DNA of 64,000 nucleotides from positions 22,449-86,448 of the forward strand of contig NZ_LRUJ01000019.1 in assembly GCF_001548475.1 (NCBI RefSeq), in the 5' to 3' direction. The DNA comes from Bordetella hinzii LMG 13501 (GTDB lineage Bacteria > Pseudomonadota > Gammaproteobacteria > Burkholderiales > Burkholderiaceae_B). Position numbers and translations under genes: made by a program. Within the stretch, counting starts at the first letter, position 1. Each line of letters opens with the position of its first letter. This document shows, one piece after another, positions 17,136-26,269 of this stretch. The notes below the pieces were generated by a model that was not told where the DNA came from, did not search any database, and saw only the letters and a program-made list of their open reading frames with translations.

Positions 17136-18404
17136 TCAGGGCGCCTGCTCGCCCAGCACGCGGCAGACGACGGAGGTCAGCGTCCGCAGTTCGGCCGCCT
17201 CCATGGTGAAGGCCGGCGTCAAGTAGACCGTGCGCCCAAAAGGCCGCAGCCACACCCCGGCCTCGACCAGACGCCGCCGGAGCCCGGCCAGGTCCCCGAT
17301 GGCGGACAGCTCGACGGCGCCGATGGCGCCGAGCACGCGCACATCGGCCACCCAGGGCAGGTCGCGGCAGGGCGCCAGGCCGGCGCGCAAGCCCGTCTCG
17401 ATCGCGCGCACCTGTTCCAGGCGCGGCTCGCGCTCGAACAGGTCCAGCGAGGCATTGGCCGCCGCGCAGGCCAGCGCATTGCCCATGAAGGTCGGGCCAT
17501 GCATCAAGGCATGCCCCGGGTCGTCCGACAGAAAACCCTCGAAGACGCGCGCGCTGGCCACCGTCGCGGCCAGGGGCAGCGTGCCGCCCGTCAAGGCCTT
17601 GGACAGCGCGATGATGTCCGGTCGTATGCCGGCCTGCTCAAAGGCGTACATGGTGCCCGTGCGGCCAAAGCCGGTGAAGATCTCGTCGAAGATGAGCAAG
17701 AGGCCGAATTCATCGGCCAGGACGCGCAGACGGCGCAGCACCTCGGGTTCATGCAGCAACATGCCGCCGGCCCCCTGCACCAGGGGTTCGACCAGGATGC
17801 CGGCCAGGCCGCCGGCATGTTGCCCGAGCTGGCCGCGCAGGGCGGCCAGCGAGGCCTCGTCGCGTGGCAGGTCGGCGATCAGGTGCCCGGCCAGCATGCC
17901 GCCGAAACGCGCATGCATGCCATCCTGCGGATCGCAGACGGCCATCGTGCCGAAGGTGTCGCCGTGATAGCCGCCGCGGAAAGCCAGGAAACGCCGCCGC
18001 GCGGACTCGCCCCGGTTGAGCCAGAACTGCAAGGCCATCTTCATGGCGACCTCGACCGCCACCGACCCAGAATCGGTATAGAACACACGGTCCAGGCCCG
18101 GCCCCAGGCTGGCGCATAGCCGGGCCGCCAGCGTGAGCGCCGGCTCATGCGTCAGGCCGCCGAACATGACATGGGGCATGGCCTGCAGCTGTCCGGCCAC
18201 GGCCTGGGCGATATGCGGATGGTTGTAGCCATGGCAGGCCGTCCACCACGAGGCCACGCCGTCGATCAGGCTGCGGCCGTCGGCCAGGATCAGCCGCGTG
18301 CCCTGGGTGGCCGCCACCGGCAGCGGCGGCGGCGTGGTCTTCATCTGCGCATAGGGCAGCCAGATATGCGGATAGCCCTGGCGCATCCAATCGGGTTGGG
18401 TCAT
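17136..18404 (-). CDS. bioA: Adenosylmethionine-8-amino-7-oxononanoate aminotransferase (BioA)
   Basis: A 422-residue PLP enzyme converting KAPA to DAPA with S-adenosylmethionine as amino donor, the third dedicated biotin step. The N terminus has HIWLPYAQMKTT and the substrate-site SWWTACHGYNHP. The cofactor region is SGSVAVEVAMKMA, FDEIFTGFGRTG follows, and the PLP lysine is Lys269 in LSKALTGGTLPLA. The start at 18404 (MTQPDW) is preferred over one ten codons upstream. The gene is divergent from bioF, with a 91-base shared control region. Confidence 0.95.
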   Translation of the reverse strand: MTQPDWMRQGYPHIWLPYAQMKTTPPPLPVAATQGTRLILADGRSLIDGVASWWTACHGYNHPHIAQAVAGQLQAMPHVMFGGLTHEPALTLAARLCASLGPGLDRVFYTDSGSVAVEVAMKMALQFWLNRGESARRRFLAFRGGYHGDTFGTMAVCDPQDGMHARFGGMLAGHLIADLPRDEASLAALRGQLGQHAGGLAGILVEPLVQGAGGMLLHEPEVLRRLRVLADEFGLLLIFDEIFTGFGRTGTMYAFEQAGIRPDIIALSKALTGGTLPLAATVASARVFEGFLSDDPGHALMHGPTFMGNALACAAANASLDLFEREPRLEQVRAIETGLRAGLAPCRDLPWVADVRVLGAIGAVELSAIGDLAGLRRRLVEAGVWLRPFGRTVYLTPAFTMEAAELRTLTSVVCRVLGEQAP

Positions 18405-18416
18405 GCAAACTCCGTC

Positions 18417-18432
18417 GGCGGGCCGGCCCGCC
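18417..18432. promoter_or_regulatory. 16-bp GC palindrome between bioA and bioF
   Basis: GGCGGGCC followed by its reverse complement GGCCCGCC lies in the middle of the divergent bioA/bioF promoter region. A TACAAT hexamer at 18439-18444 could be the -10 element for bioF. GC palindromes are not rare in such DNA, so an operator role is only suggested. Confidence 0.3.
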
Positions 18433-18495
18433 ACACACTACAATGCCTCGCATTCTACGGCCGGGACGCTGCCGGCCCCTGTTGTGCACACTGCC

Positions 18496-19650
18496 ATGTC
18501 CAAGCTGGATTCTGTCTTTCTCGACGCGCTCCAAGCGGCGCGCGCCGCCCACCGCCTGCGTGAGCTGCACCCGGTGCAAAGCATCGCCGCCGGACGCATC
18601 CGACGCAATGGGCGCGACTTGCTGAACTTCTCCAGCAATGACTATCTGGGCCTGAGTCATCATCCCGAACTGATCCGGCGCTCTCGCGACTGGACCTTGA
18701 CCGCCGGCAGCGGCGCCTCGCGGCTGGTCTGCGGCACGCTGGACATGCACCAGGCCGTCGAGACCAAGCTGGCCCGCGCCAAAGGCGCCGAGGCCGCCCT
18801 GTTGCTGGCCTCGGGCTGGCAGGCCAATGCCGCCGTGCTGCCCGCCCTGCTCCAGGCTGCCGGCCAAGCCCGCGTCTATACCGACAGGCTCAACCACGCC
18901 AGCCTGCACCAGGGCTGCCTGGGCCAGCGGCAGATCCGCTACCGCCATGATGACCTCGACCACCTGGAAAGCCTGCTGCGGCGCGACCGCCAGGCGCCCG
19001 GCACGCCCTTCATCGTGACCGAAAGCGTCTTCAGCATGGACGGCGACCGCAGCGACGTGGCGGCGCTGGCCGCGCTGGCGGACCGGTACGGCGCCTTCCT
19101 CTATCTCGACGAAGCGCATGCCACCGGCGTGCTGGGCCCGCGCGGCATGGGGCTGTCGGGCCTGGCGCCCGGCGGGGTGGACCTTGTCATGGGCACGTTC
19201 AGCAAGGCCTTGGGCGGCTTTGGCGCCTACATCGCCGGCTCGCGCGCGCTTTGCGACTATCTGGTCAATCATTGCTCAGGACTGATTTACACCACCTCGC
19301 TGCCGCCCGCCGTGCTGGGCGCCATGGACGCCGCGCTGGACCTGGTCCCCACGCTGGACGAGGAGCGCCGGCATCTGCATGGCCAGGCGCAGCGCCTGCG
19401 CGACGGCCTGGCCGGGCTGGGGCTGGACTGCGGCGCCTCCTCGACCCAGATCGTGCCGGCCATCGTCGGCCCGGCCGACCAGGCCGTGGCGCTGGCAGCC
19501 CGCCTGGAAGCCGCCGGGCTGCTGGCCATCGCCATCCGGCCGCCCACCGTGCCGGCCGGCACCAGCCGCCTGCGTTTCGCCCTGAGCGCCGCGCACCGCG
19601 AGCAGGACATCGATACGCTGCTCGCCGCGCTGGCCCAGGCCCTGCCATGA
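18496..19650 (+). CDS. bioF: 8-amino-7-oxononanoate synthase (BioF)
   Basis: A 384-residue PLP enzyme joining pimeloyl-ACP and alanine to make KAPA. Visible features are LLNFSSNDYLGLSHHP, the glycine-rich SGASRLVCG, DEAHATGVLG with the PLP-contacting Asp, and Lys237 in GTFSKALGGFGAY (equivalent to Lys236 of E. coli). The ATG at 18496 gives the standard family length; an upstream ATG at 18403 would overlap bioA. Its TGA overlaps the next ATG (ATGA), coupling it to the BioH-like gene. Confidence 0.96.
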   Translation: MSKLDSVFLDALQAARAAHRLRELHPVQSIAAGRIRRNGRDLLNFSSNDYLGLSHHPELIRRSRDWTLTAGSGASRLVCGTLDMHQAVETKLARAKGAEAALLLASGWQANAAVLPALLQAAGQARVYTDRLNHASLHQGCLGQRQIRYRHDDLDHLESLLRRDRQAPGTPFIVTESVFSMDGDRSDVAALAALADRYGAFLYLDEAHATGVLGPRGMGLSGLAPGGVDLVMGTFSKALGGFGAYIAGSRALCDYLVNHCSGLIYTTSLPPAVLGAMDAALDLVPTLDEERRHLHGQAQRLRDGLAGLGLDCGASSTQIVPAIVGPADQAVALAARLEAAGLLAIAIRPPTVPAGTSRLRFALSAAHREQDIDTLLAALAQALP

Positions 19651-20288
19651 CGCGCCCGACGCTCTATTTCGTCCATGGCTGGGCCTGCGACGCCGGTCTT
19701 TGGGACCCCCTGCGCGCCCAGCTTCAGGACTGGCCGCAGGCCGTGGCCGAGACCGGCTATTTCGGCGCGCCGCCGCAAGCCGTGCCGGCGGGCCCCGTCA
19801 TCGCCATCGCGCACTCCCTGGGCGGCATGAAATTGCTTGGCGCGCCGCTCCCGGACTGCCGGGCGCTCGTGCTCATCAACAGCTTTGCGCGGCTGGGCGC
19901 CGCTCCCGGGCTGGGCGTGCCCAGGCGCCTGCTGGACCGCATGCGCATGCGGTTGCGGACGCAGCCGCGCGCCATGTTGGCGGATTTCCACCGCCAGGCC
20001 GGGTCCGACACCGGCCCGCCGGCCGGCGAGCCCGACATTGATCGGCTGGACGAGGACTTGCTGCGCCTGCGCGATGAAGACCGGCTGGCCGAACTGCGGG
20101 CATGGCGCCGCCCGCTGTGCAGCCTGGCCGCGACCGCCGACGCCATCGTGCCCGAGGCGCTGTCGCGCGCCGACCTGCCGGCCCCGGTCCACTGGCACGA
20201 CGGCGGCGGCCATATGCTGCCGCGCTCGGCCGCCGGCTGGTGCGCGGCGCATATCCGGGCGTTTCTCGAAACCCTGCCGCCGCAATGA
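19647..20288 (+). CDS. Alpha/beta hydrolase, probable pimeloyl-ACP methyl ester esterase (BioH-like)
   Basis: A 213-residue alpha/beta hydrolase embedded in the biotin operon. It begins TLYFVHGWACDAGLWDPL, has a nucleophile elbow AHSLGG, an Asp in ATADAIVPEA and a His in GGGHMLPRSA, giving a plausible Ser-Asp-His triad. BioH removes the methyl group from pimeloyl-ACP methyl ester after BioC-started chain synthesis. This protein is about 40 residues shorter than E. coli BioH and lacks its GWSLGG elbow, so it could be a BioG/BioH analogue. ATGA overlaps on both sides (bioF and bioC-bioD) make a biotin role very likely. Confidence 0.75.
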   Translation: MTRPTLYFVHGWACDAGLWDPLRAQLQDWPQAVAETGYFGAPPQAVPAGPVIAIAHSLGGMKLLGAPLPDCRALVLINSFARLGAAPGLGVPRRLLDRMRMRLRTQPRAMLADFHRQAGSDTGPPAGEPDIDRLDEDLLRLRDEDRLAELRAWRRPLCSLAATADAIVPEALSRADLPAPVHWHDGGGHMLPRSAAGWCAAHIRAFLETLPPQ

Positions 20289-21664
20289 GCCGCGACCCTG
20301 CCCACCGTTTCGGCGCGGCCGCCCGCCACTACGAACGCCATGCCCGGGTGCAGCGCCATGCCGCCGAAACCCTGGCGCGGCGGATCGCCGCCCTGCCCCT
20401 GCCCGCCCGCCCGCGCATCCTGGAGATAGGCTGCGGCACGGGCTTGCTGACCCGCGCCCTGGCCGGACACCTGGGCGAAGCCGACTGGACACTGAGCGAT
20501 ATCGCGCCGGACATGCTGCGCCAGGCCCGCGCCGGGCTGCGGCTGCGCGGGCCGGTGCGCTACCACCTCATGGATGGCGAGTTCCCGCAAGGGCTGCACG
20601 GGACGTATGACCTCATCTGCTCCAGCCTCGCCGTGCAATGGTTCGGCGACCTGAACGCGGGGCTGGCGCGCCTGGCGGCCTGGCTGCGACCGGGCGGCCA
20701 TCTGGCCATCGCCACCCTGGCCGAAGGCAGCTTCCACGAGTGGCGGCAGGCGCATCATGCGCTCGCCCTGCGCGCCGCCACCCCTTCTTATCCGGCCGCC
20801 CCGACCATGCGCGCCGGCCTGCTGCCCGGCCACGCCATCTGCCGGCCCCGCAGCGAACAGCACGCCGATGGCCTGGATTTCCTGCGCGCGCTCAAAGGCA
20901 TAGGCGCCACCGCGCCGCGCGCCGGCCACCAGCCTCTGAGCACGGCCCAGATGCGCGCCGTGCTGCGGCAATTCGACCGACAAGGAGCCCATGTGACTTA
21001 TCAACTGGCCTATGGACACTGGCGCAAGCCCAAGGGCGTCTTCGTGACCGGGACCGACACCGGCGTGGGCAAGACGCTGGTCTCGGCGCTGCTGGCGCGC
21101 GCCTGGCAGGCCCATTATTGGAAGCCCCTGCAGACCGGCCTGGCCGACGAGGCGGGTGACAGCGCCACCGTCGCCCGCCTGGCCCGCCTGCCGCCGCAAC
21201 GCCGGCACGCGCCGGCCTATGCCTTGCAGGCGCCGCTGTCGCCCTGGGCGGCCGCCCTCCTGGAAGGCGTCCACATCGACACCCTCGGGTTGCGGCCGCC
21301 CGAAACCGATGAACCGCTGGTGGTCGAAGGCGCGGGCGGCTTGTATGTGCCCATCGATGGGCAGACCATGATGATCGACCTGATCGAACAGCTGGGGCTG
21401 CCGGTCGTGCTGGCCGCGCGCAGCGGCCTGGGCACCATCAACCACAGCCTGCTCAGCCTGCATGCCCTGCGCGCGCGCGGCATCCCCGTACTGGGCGTGA
21501 TCATGAGCGGCCCCCCTTCGGACAGCAACCGCCAGGCCATCGAACAATTCGGCCAGACTCGCGTGCTGGCCCAGATCCCGCCATTGGAGACGGTCGACGC
21601 GCAGGCGGTGGACGCCTGGGCCGGCCGCATCCCCAGCCTGGACAGCCTGCTGGCCACGCTCTAA
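20285..21664 (+). CDS. bioC/bioD: Fused malonyl-ACP methyltransferase/dethiobiotin synthetase (BioC-BioD)
   Basis: A single 459-residue frame. Residues 1-245 are BioC: FGAAARHYERHARVQ, the SAM motif EIGCGTG (47-53), CSSLAVQWF, and the typical BioC end TYQLAYGHW. Residues 250-459 are BioD: KGVFVTGTDTGVGKT with P-loop 256-264, KPLQTG, VEGAGGLYVPI and the late PVLGVIMSG. BioC methylates malonyl-ACP to start the pimeloyl chain; BioD closes the ureido ring of dethiobiotin using ATP and CO2. Both halves are full length with almost no linker. AAGGAG (20982-20987) followed by an in-frame GTG (20993) could also give separate BioD. The start overlaps the esterase stop (ATGA). Confidence 0.93.
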   Translation: MSRDPAHRFGAAARHYERHARVQRHAAETLARRIAALPLPARPRILEIGCGTGLLTRALAGHLGEADWTLSDIAPDMLRQARAGLRLRGPVRYHLMDGEFPQGLHGTYDLICSSLAVQWFGDLNAGLARLAAWLRPGGHLAIATLAEGSFHEWRQAHHALALRAATPSYPAAPTMRAGLLPGHAICRPRSEQHADGLDFLRALKGIGATAPRAGHQPLSTAQMRAVLRQFDRQGAHVTYQLAYGHWRKPKGVFVTGTDTGVGKTLVSALLARAWQAHYWKPLQTGLADEAGDSATVARLARLPPQRRHAPAYALQAPLSPWAAALLEGVHIDTLGLRPPETDEPLVVEGAGGLYVPIDGQTMMIDLIEQLGLPVVLAARSGLGTINHSLLSLHALRARGIPVLGVIMSGPPSDSNRQAIEQFGQTRVLAQIPPLETVDAQAVDAWAGRIPSLDSLLATL

Positions 21665-21690
21665 AAAAAAGGGGGACCCGTCGGTCCCCC
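21663..21690 (-). terminator. Intrinsic terminator of aceA
   Basis: On the minus strand GGGGGACC-GACG-GGTCCCCC (21690-21671) is followed by eight T residues (21670-21663). This is a canonical rho-independent terminator beginning about 50 bases after the aceA stop. The stem may also serve bioC-bioD on the plus strand, though only AAAACAC follows there. Confidence 0.9.
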
Positions 21691-21742
21691 AAAACACTCC
21701 ACCCTACAAACAGGTACTACAGCATCCGAAAGCGCGCCGCGC

Positions 21743-23059
<1,317 letters not shown>

Positions 23060-23142
23060 GGTGTCTCTCCAGTAGTGAGGTTTGCGAAGCAGCGGATTCA
23101 GGGTCTGGTCTTGCCGCGAATCCATGGAGGACAGTCTACGGA

Positions 23143-23283
23143 CATGCTGCGCAGCAGCGTATGGGCGGGCGCCTGCATGAGCAGAAAATTTTTTATCGTA
23201 AAATCAATGTATTACAAGCATTGTTTCGCATTACGAAAACCGATTGAGTGCCGTGAAATGCCGCTTCGCTGCTGCGCAGCATG
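23143..23283. promoter_or_regulatory. aceA/queF control region framed by a 17-bp inverted repeat
   Basis: The 325-base gap between aceA and queF holds no gene. CATGCTGCGCAGCAGCG (23143-23159) and its exact reverse complement (23267-23283) frame a 107-base AT-rich segment. Inside are TTTTA-TCG-TAAAA (23191-23203) and TTTCG-CATTA-CGAAA (23224-23238). Each arm of the large repeat also contains the palindrome GCTGCGCAGC. A TACAAT at 23344-23349 could be the -10 element of queF. The arrangement suggests operators, perhaps looped, controlling aceA. Confidence 0.5.
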
Positions 23284-23384
23284 CGCTTTCACATGCCGCG
23301 AGCGGGATTTCACCATGCAAAAAAAGCACCCTTTCCAAAGCCCTACAATGCGGGCATCGACCTGATCCGCCTTTCGCCATCTCC

Positions 23385-24227
23385 ATGCCGCTTACCGACG
23401 CGCCGCTGGGCCACAGCGTGGCCTATCCCTCCGAATACGATGCTTCGCTGCTCTTTCCCATTCCGCGCGCCGAAAACCGCGCCAGTCTGGGCCTGGACGG
23501 CCTGCCGCCCCTGCCGGGCGGCGCGCTGCCCTTTCGCGGCGTCGACATCTGGAATGCCTATGAGGTCTCCTGGCTGGACGCCAAGGGCAAGCCGCGCATT
23601 GCCATGGCAAGCTTCCGGGTGCCTGCCGACAGCCCCAATATCATTGAGTCCAAGTCCTTCAAGCTCTATCTGAACTCCTTCAACCAGACGCGCCTGCCCA
23701 ATGCCCAGGCCCTGCGCGAGCGGCTCGAGGCCGACCTGTCGGCCGCCGCCGGCGCGCCCATCGGGATGGATTTCATCCTGCCGCAGCGCTTCGAGACGCT
23801 GCGCATCGCCGAGCTTGAAGGCATCAGCCTGGACAAGCTGGATGTCGAGATCGATTGCTACGAGCCGGCCCCGCAGCTGCTGGCCTGCGCCGAGGGCGAG
23901 GTCGTCGAAGAGACCCTGGTCTCGCGCCTGCTGAAATCCAATTGCCCCGTCACGGGCCAGCCCGACTGGGGCAGCGTGCAGATTGCCTACCGGGGCCGCC
24001 CCATCGACCGCGCCGGCCTGCTCAAGTACATCGTTTCGTTCCGGCAACACGCCGAGTTCCATGAGCATTGCGTCGAGCGCATCTTCTGCGACCTGATGCG
24101 GGCCTGCCGGCCCGAGCAGCTCAGCGTCTACGCCCGCTACACCCGCCGCGGCGGCCTGGACATCAATCCCTGGCGCAGCAACACGGCCGCCAGCGCGCCG
24201 GCCGATATCCGCACCGCCCGCCAATGA
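23385..24227 (+). CDS. queF: NADPH-dependent 7-cyano-7-deazaguanine reductase (QueF)
   Basis: A 280-residue long-form QueF, reducing preQ0 to preQ1 in queuosine synthesis. The catalytic Cys187 lies in [12 protein letters not shown], and the N-terminal half carries [16 protein letters not shown], the QueF signature. [13 protein letters not shown] and [14 protein letters not shown] are conserved C-terminal motifs. Length is close to the E. coli enzyme (282). The ATG at 23385 ([12 protein letters not shown]) is chosen from family length, although the frame is open further upstream. The gene ends at a hairpin shared with the convergent MFS gene. Confidence 0.96.
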   Translation: MPLTDAPLGHSVAYPSEYDASLLFPIPRAENRASLGLDGLPPLPGGALPFRGVDIWNAYEVSWLDAKGKPRIAMASFRVPADSPNIIESKSFKLYLNSFNQTRLPNAQALRERLEADLSAAAGAPIGMDFILPQRFETLRIAELEGISLDKLDVEIDCYEPAPQLLACAEGEVVEETLVSRLLKSNCPVTGQPDWGSVQIAYRGRPIDRAGLLKYIVSFRQHAEFHEHCVERIFCDLMRACRPEQLSVYARYTRRGGLDINPWRSNTAASAPADIRTARQ

Positions 24228-24251
24228 AAACAGGCCCCTCGCGGGGCCTGT
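24226..24251. terminator. Hairpin between convergent queF and MFS genes
   Basis: CAGGCCCC (24231-24238), a 4-base loop and GGGGCCTG (24243-24250) form a strong stem extended by an A-T pair. Four T residues follow on the minus strand, favouring termination of the MFS transcript; the plus strand lacks a T-run. Confidence 0.75.
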
Positions 24252-24272
24252 GTCATACCGTGCCGGACAGGT

Positions 24273-25511
24273 TCAAGATGCCTTGCGCGCCTGGATCGCG
24301 ATCCACTGCGCCAGGATGGCCGCGATCGCGAAGGCCAGGCCCGCGCCAATCCACGGCCCTTGCGCCAGGCCCGCATCGAGCAGCAGGCCGAAACCCAGGG
24401 GCCCCAGGGCGGACCCCACGTCCATGCCCGAATAGACCAGGCCATAGACCGAACCGGTGGAACCCTTGGGCGTGACACGGCGGATGAGCATGTCGCGCGA
24501 AGGCGCCGCCACCCCCGAGCAGAAGCCGGCCAGGCCGACCACGAAGGCCGCCATCGACGCCGGCACCCCGCCCATGGCCAGCACCACCAAGGTCAGGCCC
24601 GCCAGGATGAGGGCGGCCGTCACGGTGCGTTCGGTGCGCGGCGTGGCCGACACCAGGAAGCCGCCCGCGGCCATGCCGACGGCCGAGGCCACCATATAGC
24701 CCGACAGCGCCGAACTGGCCGCGACCTTGGACAAGTCATACAGGTGGGCCAGCAAGGGGATGGTGTAGTTCTGCACCGAGGACAGGGCGATCGAGGTGAA
24801 GGCGAAGAACAGGAAGGCGCCCCACAAGGCCGGACGCGCCAGCAGCGCGGTCAGGGTCTGCCAGGCGCTGGGCTGCGGCGCGGCGGCCTTGTCGTCGGCG
24901 CGCGGCTGGGCCTGGCCGCCCAGCAGGTCGCGCCCCAGCACGGTCAGCAGCAGGATGACGGCCACCAGCGCGGCGGCCGAAAAAGCCGCCACGCGCCAAT
25001 TGGCCAGCAGCGTGATGGTGGTGATGAACACCGGCGTGAGCGCCCAGCCCAGGTTGCCCGTCAGGCCGTGGGCCGAGAACGCATGGCCCAAGCGTGCCGG
25101 GCTGACCCGGTGATTGATGATGGAGTAATCCGCCGGATGGAAAATGGAATTGCCGATACCGCCGATGGCGGCCGCCAGCATCAGCATGCCGTAGCCATTG
25201 GCCGAGCCGATCAGCACGGCCGACAGCACGAAGCACGACAGGCCGAACCACAGCACGGGACGCGCGCCGACCCGGTCGACGATAAAGCCCGACGAGGCCT
25301 GGCCCAGCCCCGAGACCACATAAAACACCGATACCAGCAGGCCCAGGCGGGCAAAGTCCAGGCCGAACTCATTGCCCAGCGAGACGTAGAGCGAAGGCAG
25401 CACGAGCTGGAAGAAGTGCGAACTGGCGTGGGCCACGCCGATCAGCAGGATGATCTGCCAATCCCGGCGGCGCAGGTTGGGGGAATCGGATACAGCGGTA
25501 GCGGTGTTCAT
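24273..25511 (-). CDS. MFS transporter (fosmidomycin-resistance/Fsr-like)
   Basis: A 412-residue major facilitator with about twelve helices. The opening IILLIGVAHASSHFFQLVLPSLY and the following GLGQASSGFIVDRVGARPVL resemble the Fsr group of MFS exporters, as does FHPADYSIINHRV. A central Ala/Pro-rich loop joins two six-helix halves. The start at 25511 follows the family N terminus. The substrate is unknown. It lies downstream of pgsA on the same strand, separated by 142 bases containing two strong hairpins. Confidence 0.85.
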   Translation of the reverse strand: MNTATAVSDSPNLRRRDWQIILLIGVAHASSHFFQLVLPSLYVSLGNEFGLDFARLGLLVSVFYVVSGLGQASSGFIVDRVGARPVLWFGLSCFVLSAVLIGSANGYGMLMLAAAIGGIGNSIFHPADYSIINHRVSPARLGHAFSAHGLTGNLGWALTPVFITTITLLANWRVAAFSAAALVAVILLLTVLGRDLLGGQAQPRADDKAAAPQPSAWQTLTALLARPALWGAFLFFAFTSIALSSVQNYTIPLLAHLYDLSKVAASSALSGYMVASAVGMAAGGFLVSATPRTERTVTAALILAGLTLVVLAMGGVPASMAAFVVGLAGFCSGVAAPSRDMLIRRVTPKGSTGSVYGLVYSGMDVGSALGPLGFGLLLDAGLAQGPWIGAGLAFAIAAILAQWIAIQARKAS

Positions 25512-25559
25512 GCGCGAACAGGGCCGGCTGCGGCCCCCTTTTGAAAAAGTCTCCGGTCC

Positions 25560-25645
25560 GTGGCGGCTTGGCCGCCACGCTCATCGGGCCACTCGAATGG
25601 CCTCTAGGGATGGGGCCGGGCGGCGCCCCACGCGCCGCCCGGCCC
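25560..25645. other. Two perfect hairpins between pgsA and the MFS gene
   Basis: GTGGCGGC-TTG-GCCGCCAC lies at 25560-25578. A 13-bp stem GGGCCGGGCGGCG / CGCCGCCCGGCCC lies at 25613-25645 with a 7-base loop. Neither has a proper T-run on the minus strand. They probably mark the 3' end of the uvrC-pgsA transcript. No tRNA was found here. Confidence 0.45.
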
Positions 25646-25653
25646 TGGATCAC

Positions 25654-26226
25654 TCAGCCCGCTTTCTCGCGGATGGCCGGCCAGGCGCGCTGCAGGTAAT
25701 ACAGCATGGACCACACCGTCAGCACGGCGGCCAGCAGGATCAGCCAATTGCCCAGCAGGCGCGTGTCCACGCCCCAGAGCTTCTGGTTGTAGAGCAGGCA
25801 GGGGATGGCCACCATCTGCGCGGCGGTCTTGAACTTGCCCAGGCGATGCACGGCCACGCTGGCGCTGGCGCCTATCTTGGCCATCCATTCGCGCAGGGCC
25901 GAAATCGTGATCTCGCGGCCGATGATGATGAGGGAGATGAAGGCATCCACCCGGCTCAGGTCCAGCAGCACGATCAGGGCGGCGCAGACCATCAGTTTGT
26001 CCGCCACGGGGTCCAGGAAAGCGCCGAAGGCCGAGGTCTGGTTCCAGCGGCGCGCCAGCCAGCCATCGAACCAGTCGGTCAGGGCCGCCACGATGAAGGC
26101 CACGGCGGCCAGCGTATCGCGCACACCGACCGACATCCAGGCATCGGGGACATAGAACAGCCCGACCACCAGCGGAATCATGGCGATGCGCAGCCATGTC
26201 AGGAAAATGGGAACGTTTATCGGCAT
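25654..26226 (-). CDS. pgsA: CDP-diacylglycerol--glycerol-3-phosphate 3-phosphatidyltransferase (PgsA)
   Basis: A 190-residue inner-membrane CDP-alcohol phosphatidyltransferase making phosphatidylglycerol phosphate. The full catalytic pattern D-x2-D-G-x2-A-R-x8-G-x3-D-x3-D is present at residues 51-76 (Asp51, Asp54, Gly55, Ala58, Arg59, Gly68, Asp72, Asp76). About five helices surround it. It follows uvrC by 43 bases on the same strand, the common uvrC-pgsA pair of Proteobacteria. Confidence 0.96.
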   Translation of the reverse strand: MPINVPIFLTWLRIAMIPLVVGLFYVPDAWMSVGVRDTLAAVAFIVAALTDWFDGWLARRWNQTSAFGAFLDPVADKLMVCAALIVLLDLSRVDAFISLIIIGREITISALREWMAKIGASASVAVHRLGKFKTAAQMVAIPCLLYNQKLWGVDTRLLGNWLILLAAVLTVWSMLYYLQRAWPAIREKAG

Positions 26227-26269
26227 AGTGCCCCGTATGCTACATCAGCCGCCCCGCGGACGCCCGTCA

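Noticed and set aside
23060..23384. preQ1 riboswitch upstream of queF
   Set aside because: No preQ1 aptamer stem-loop with an A-rich tail or matching pseudoknot could be recognised; the region instead shows DNA-type palindromes.
25512..25653. tRNA genes after pgsA, common in other bacteria
   Set aside because: The gap is only 142 bases and is filled by two simple hairpins without tRNA features.
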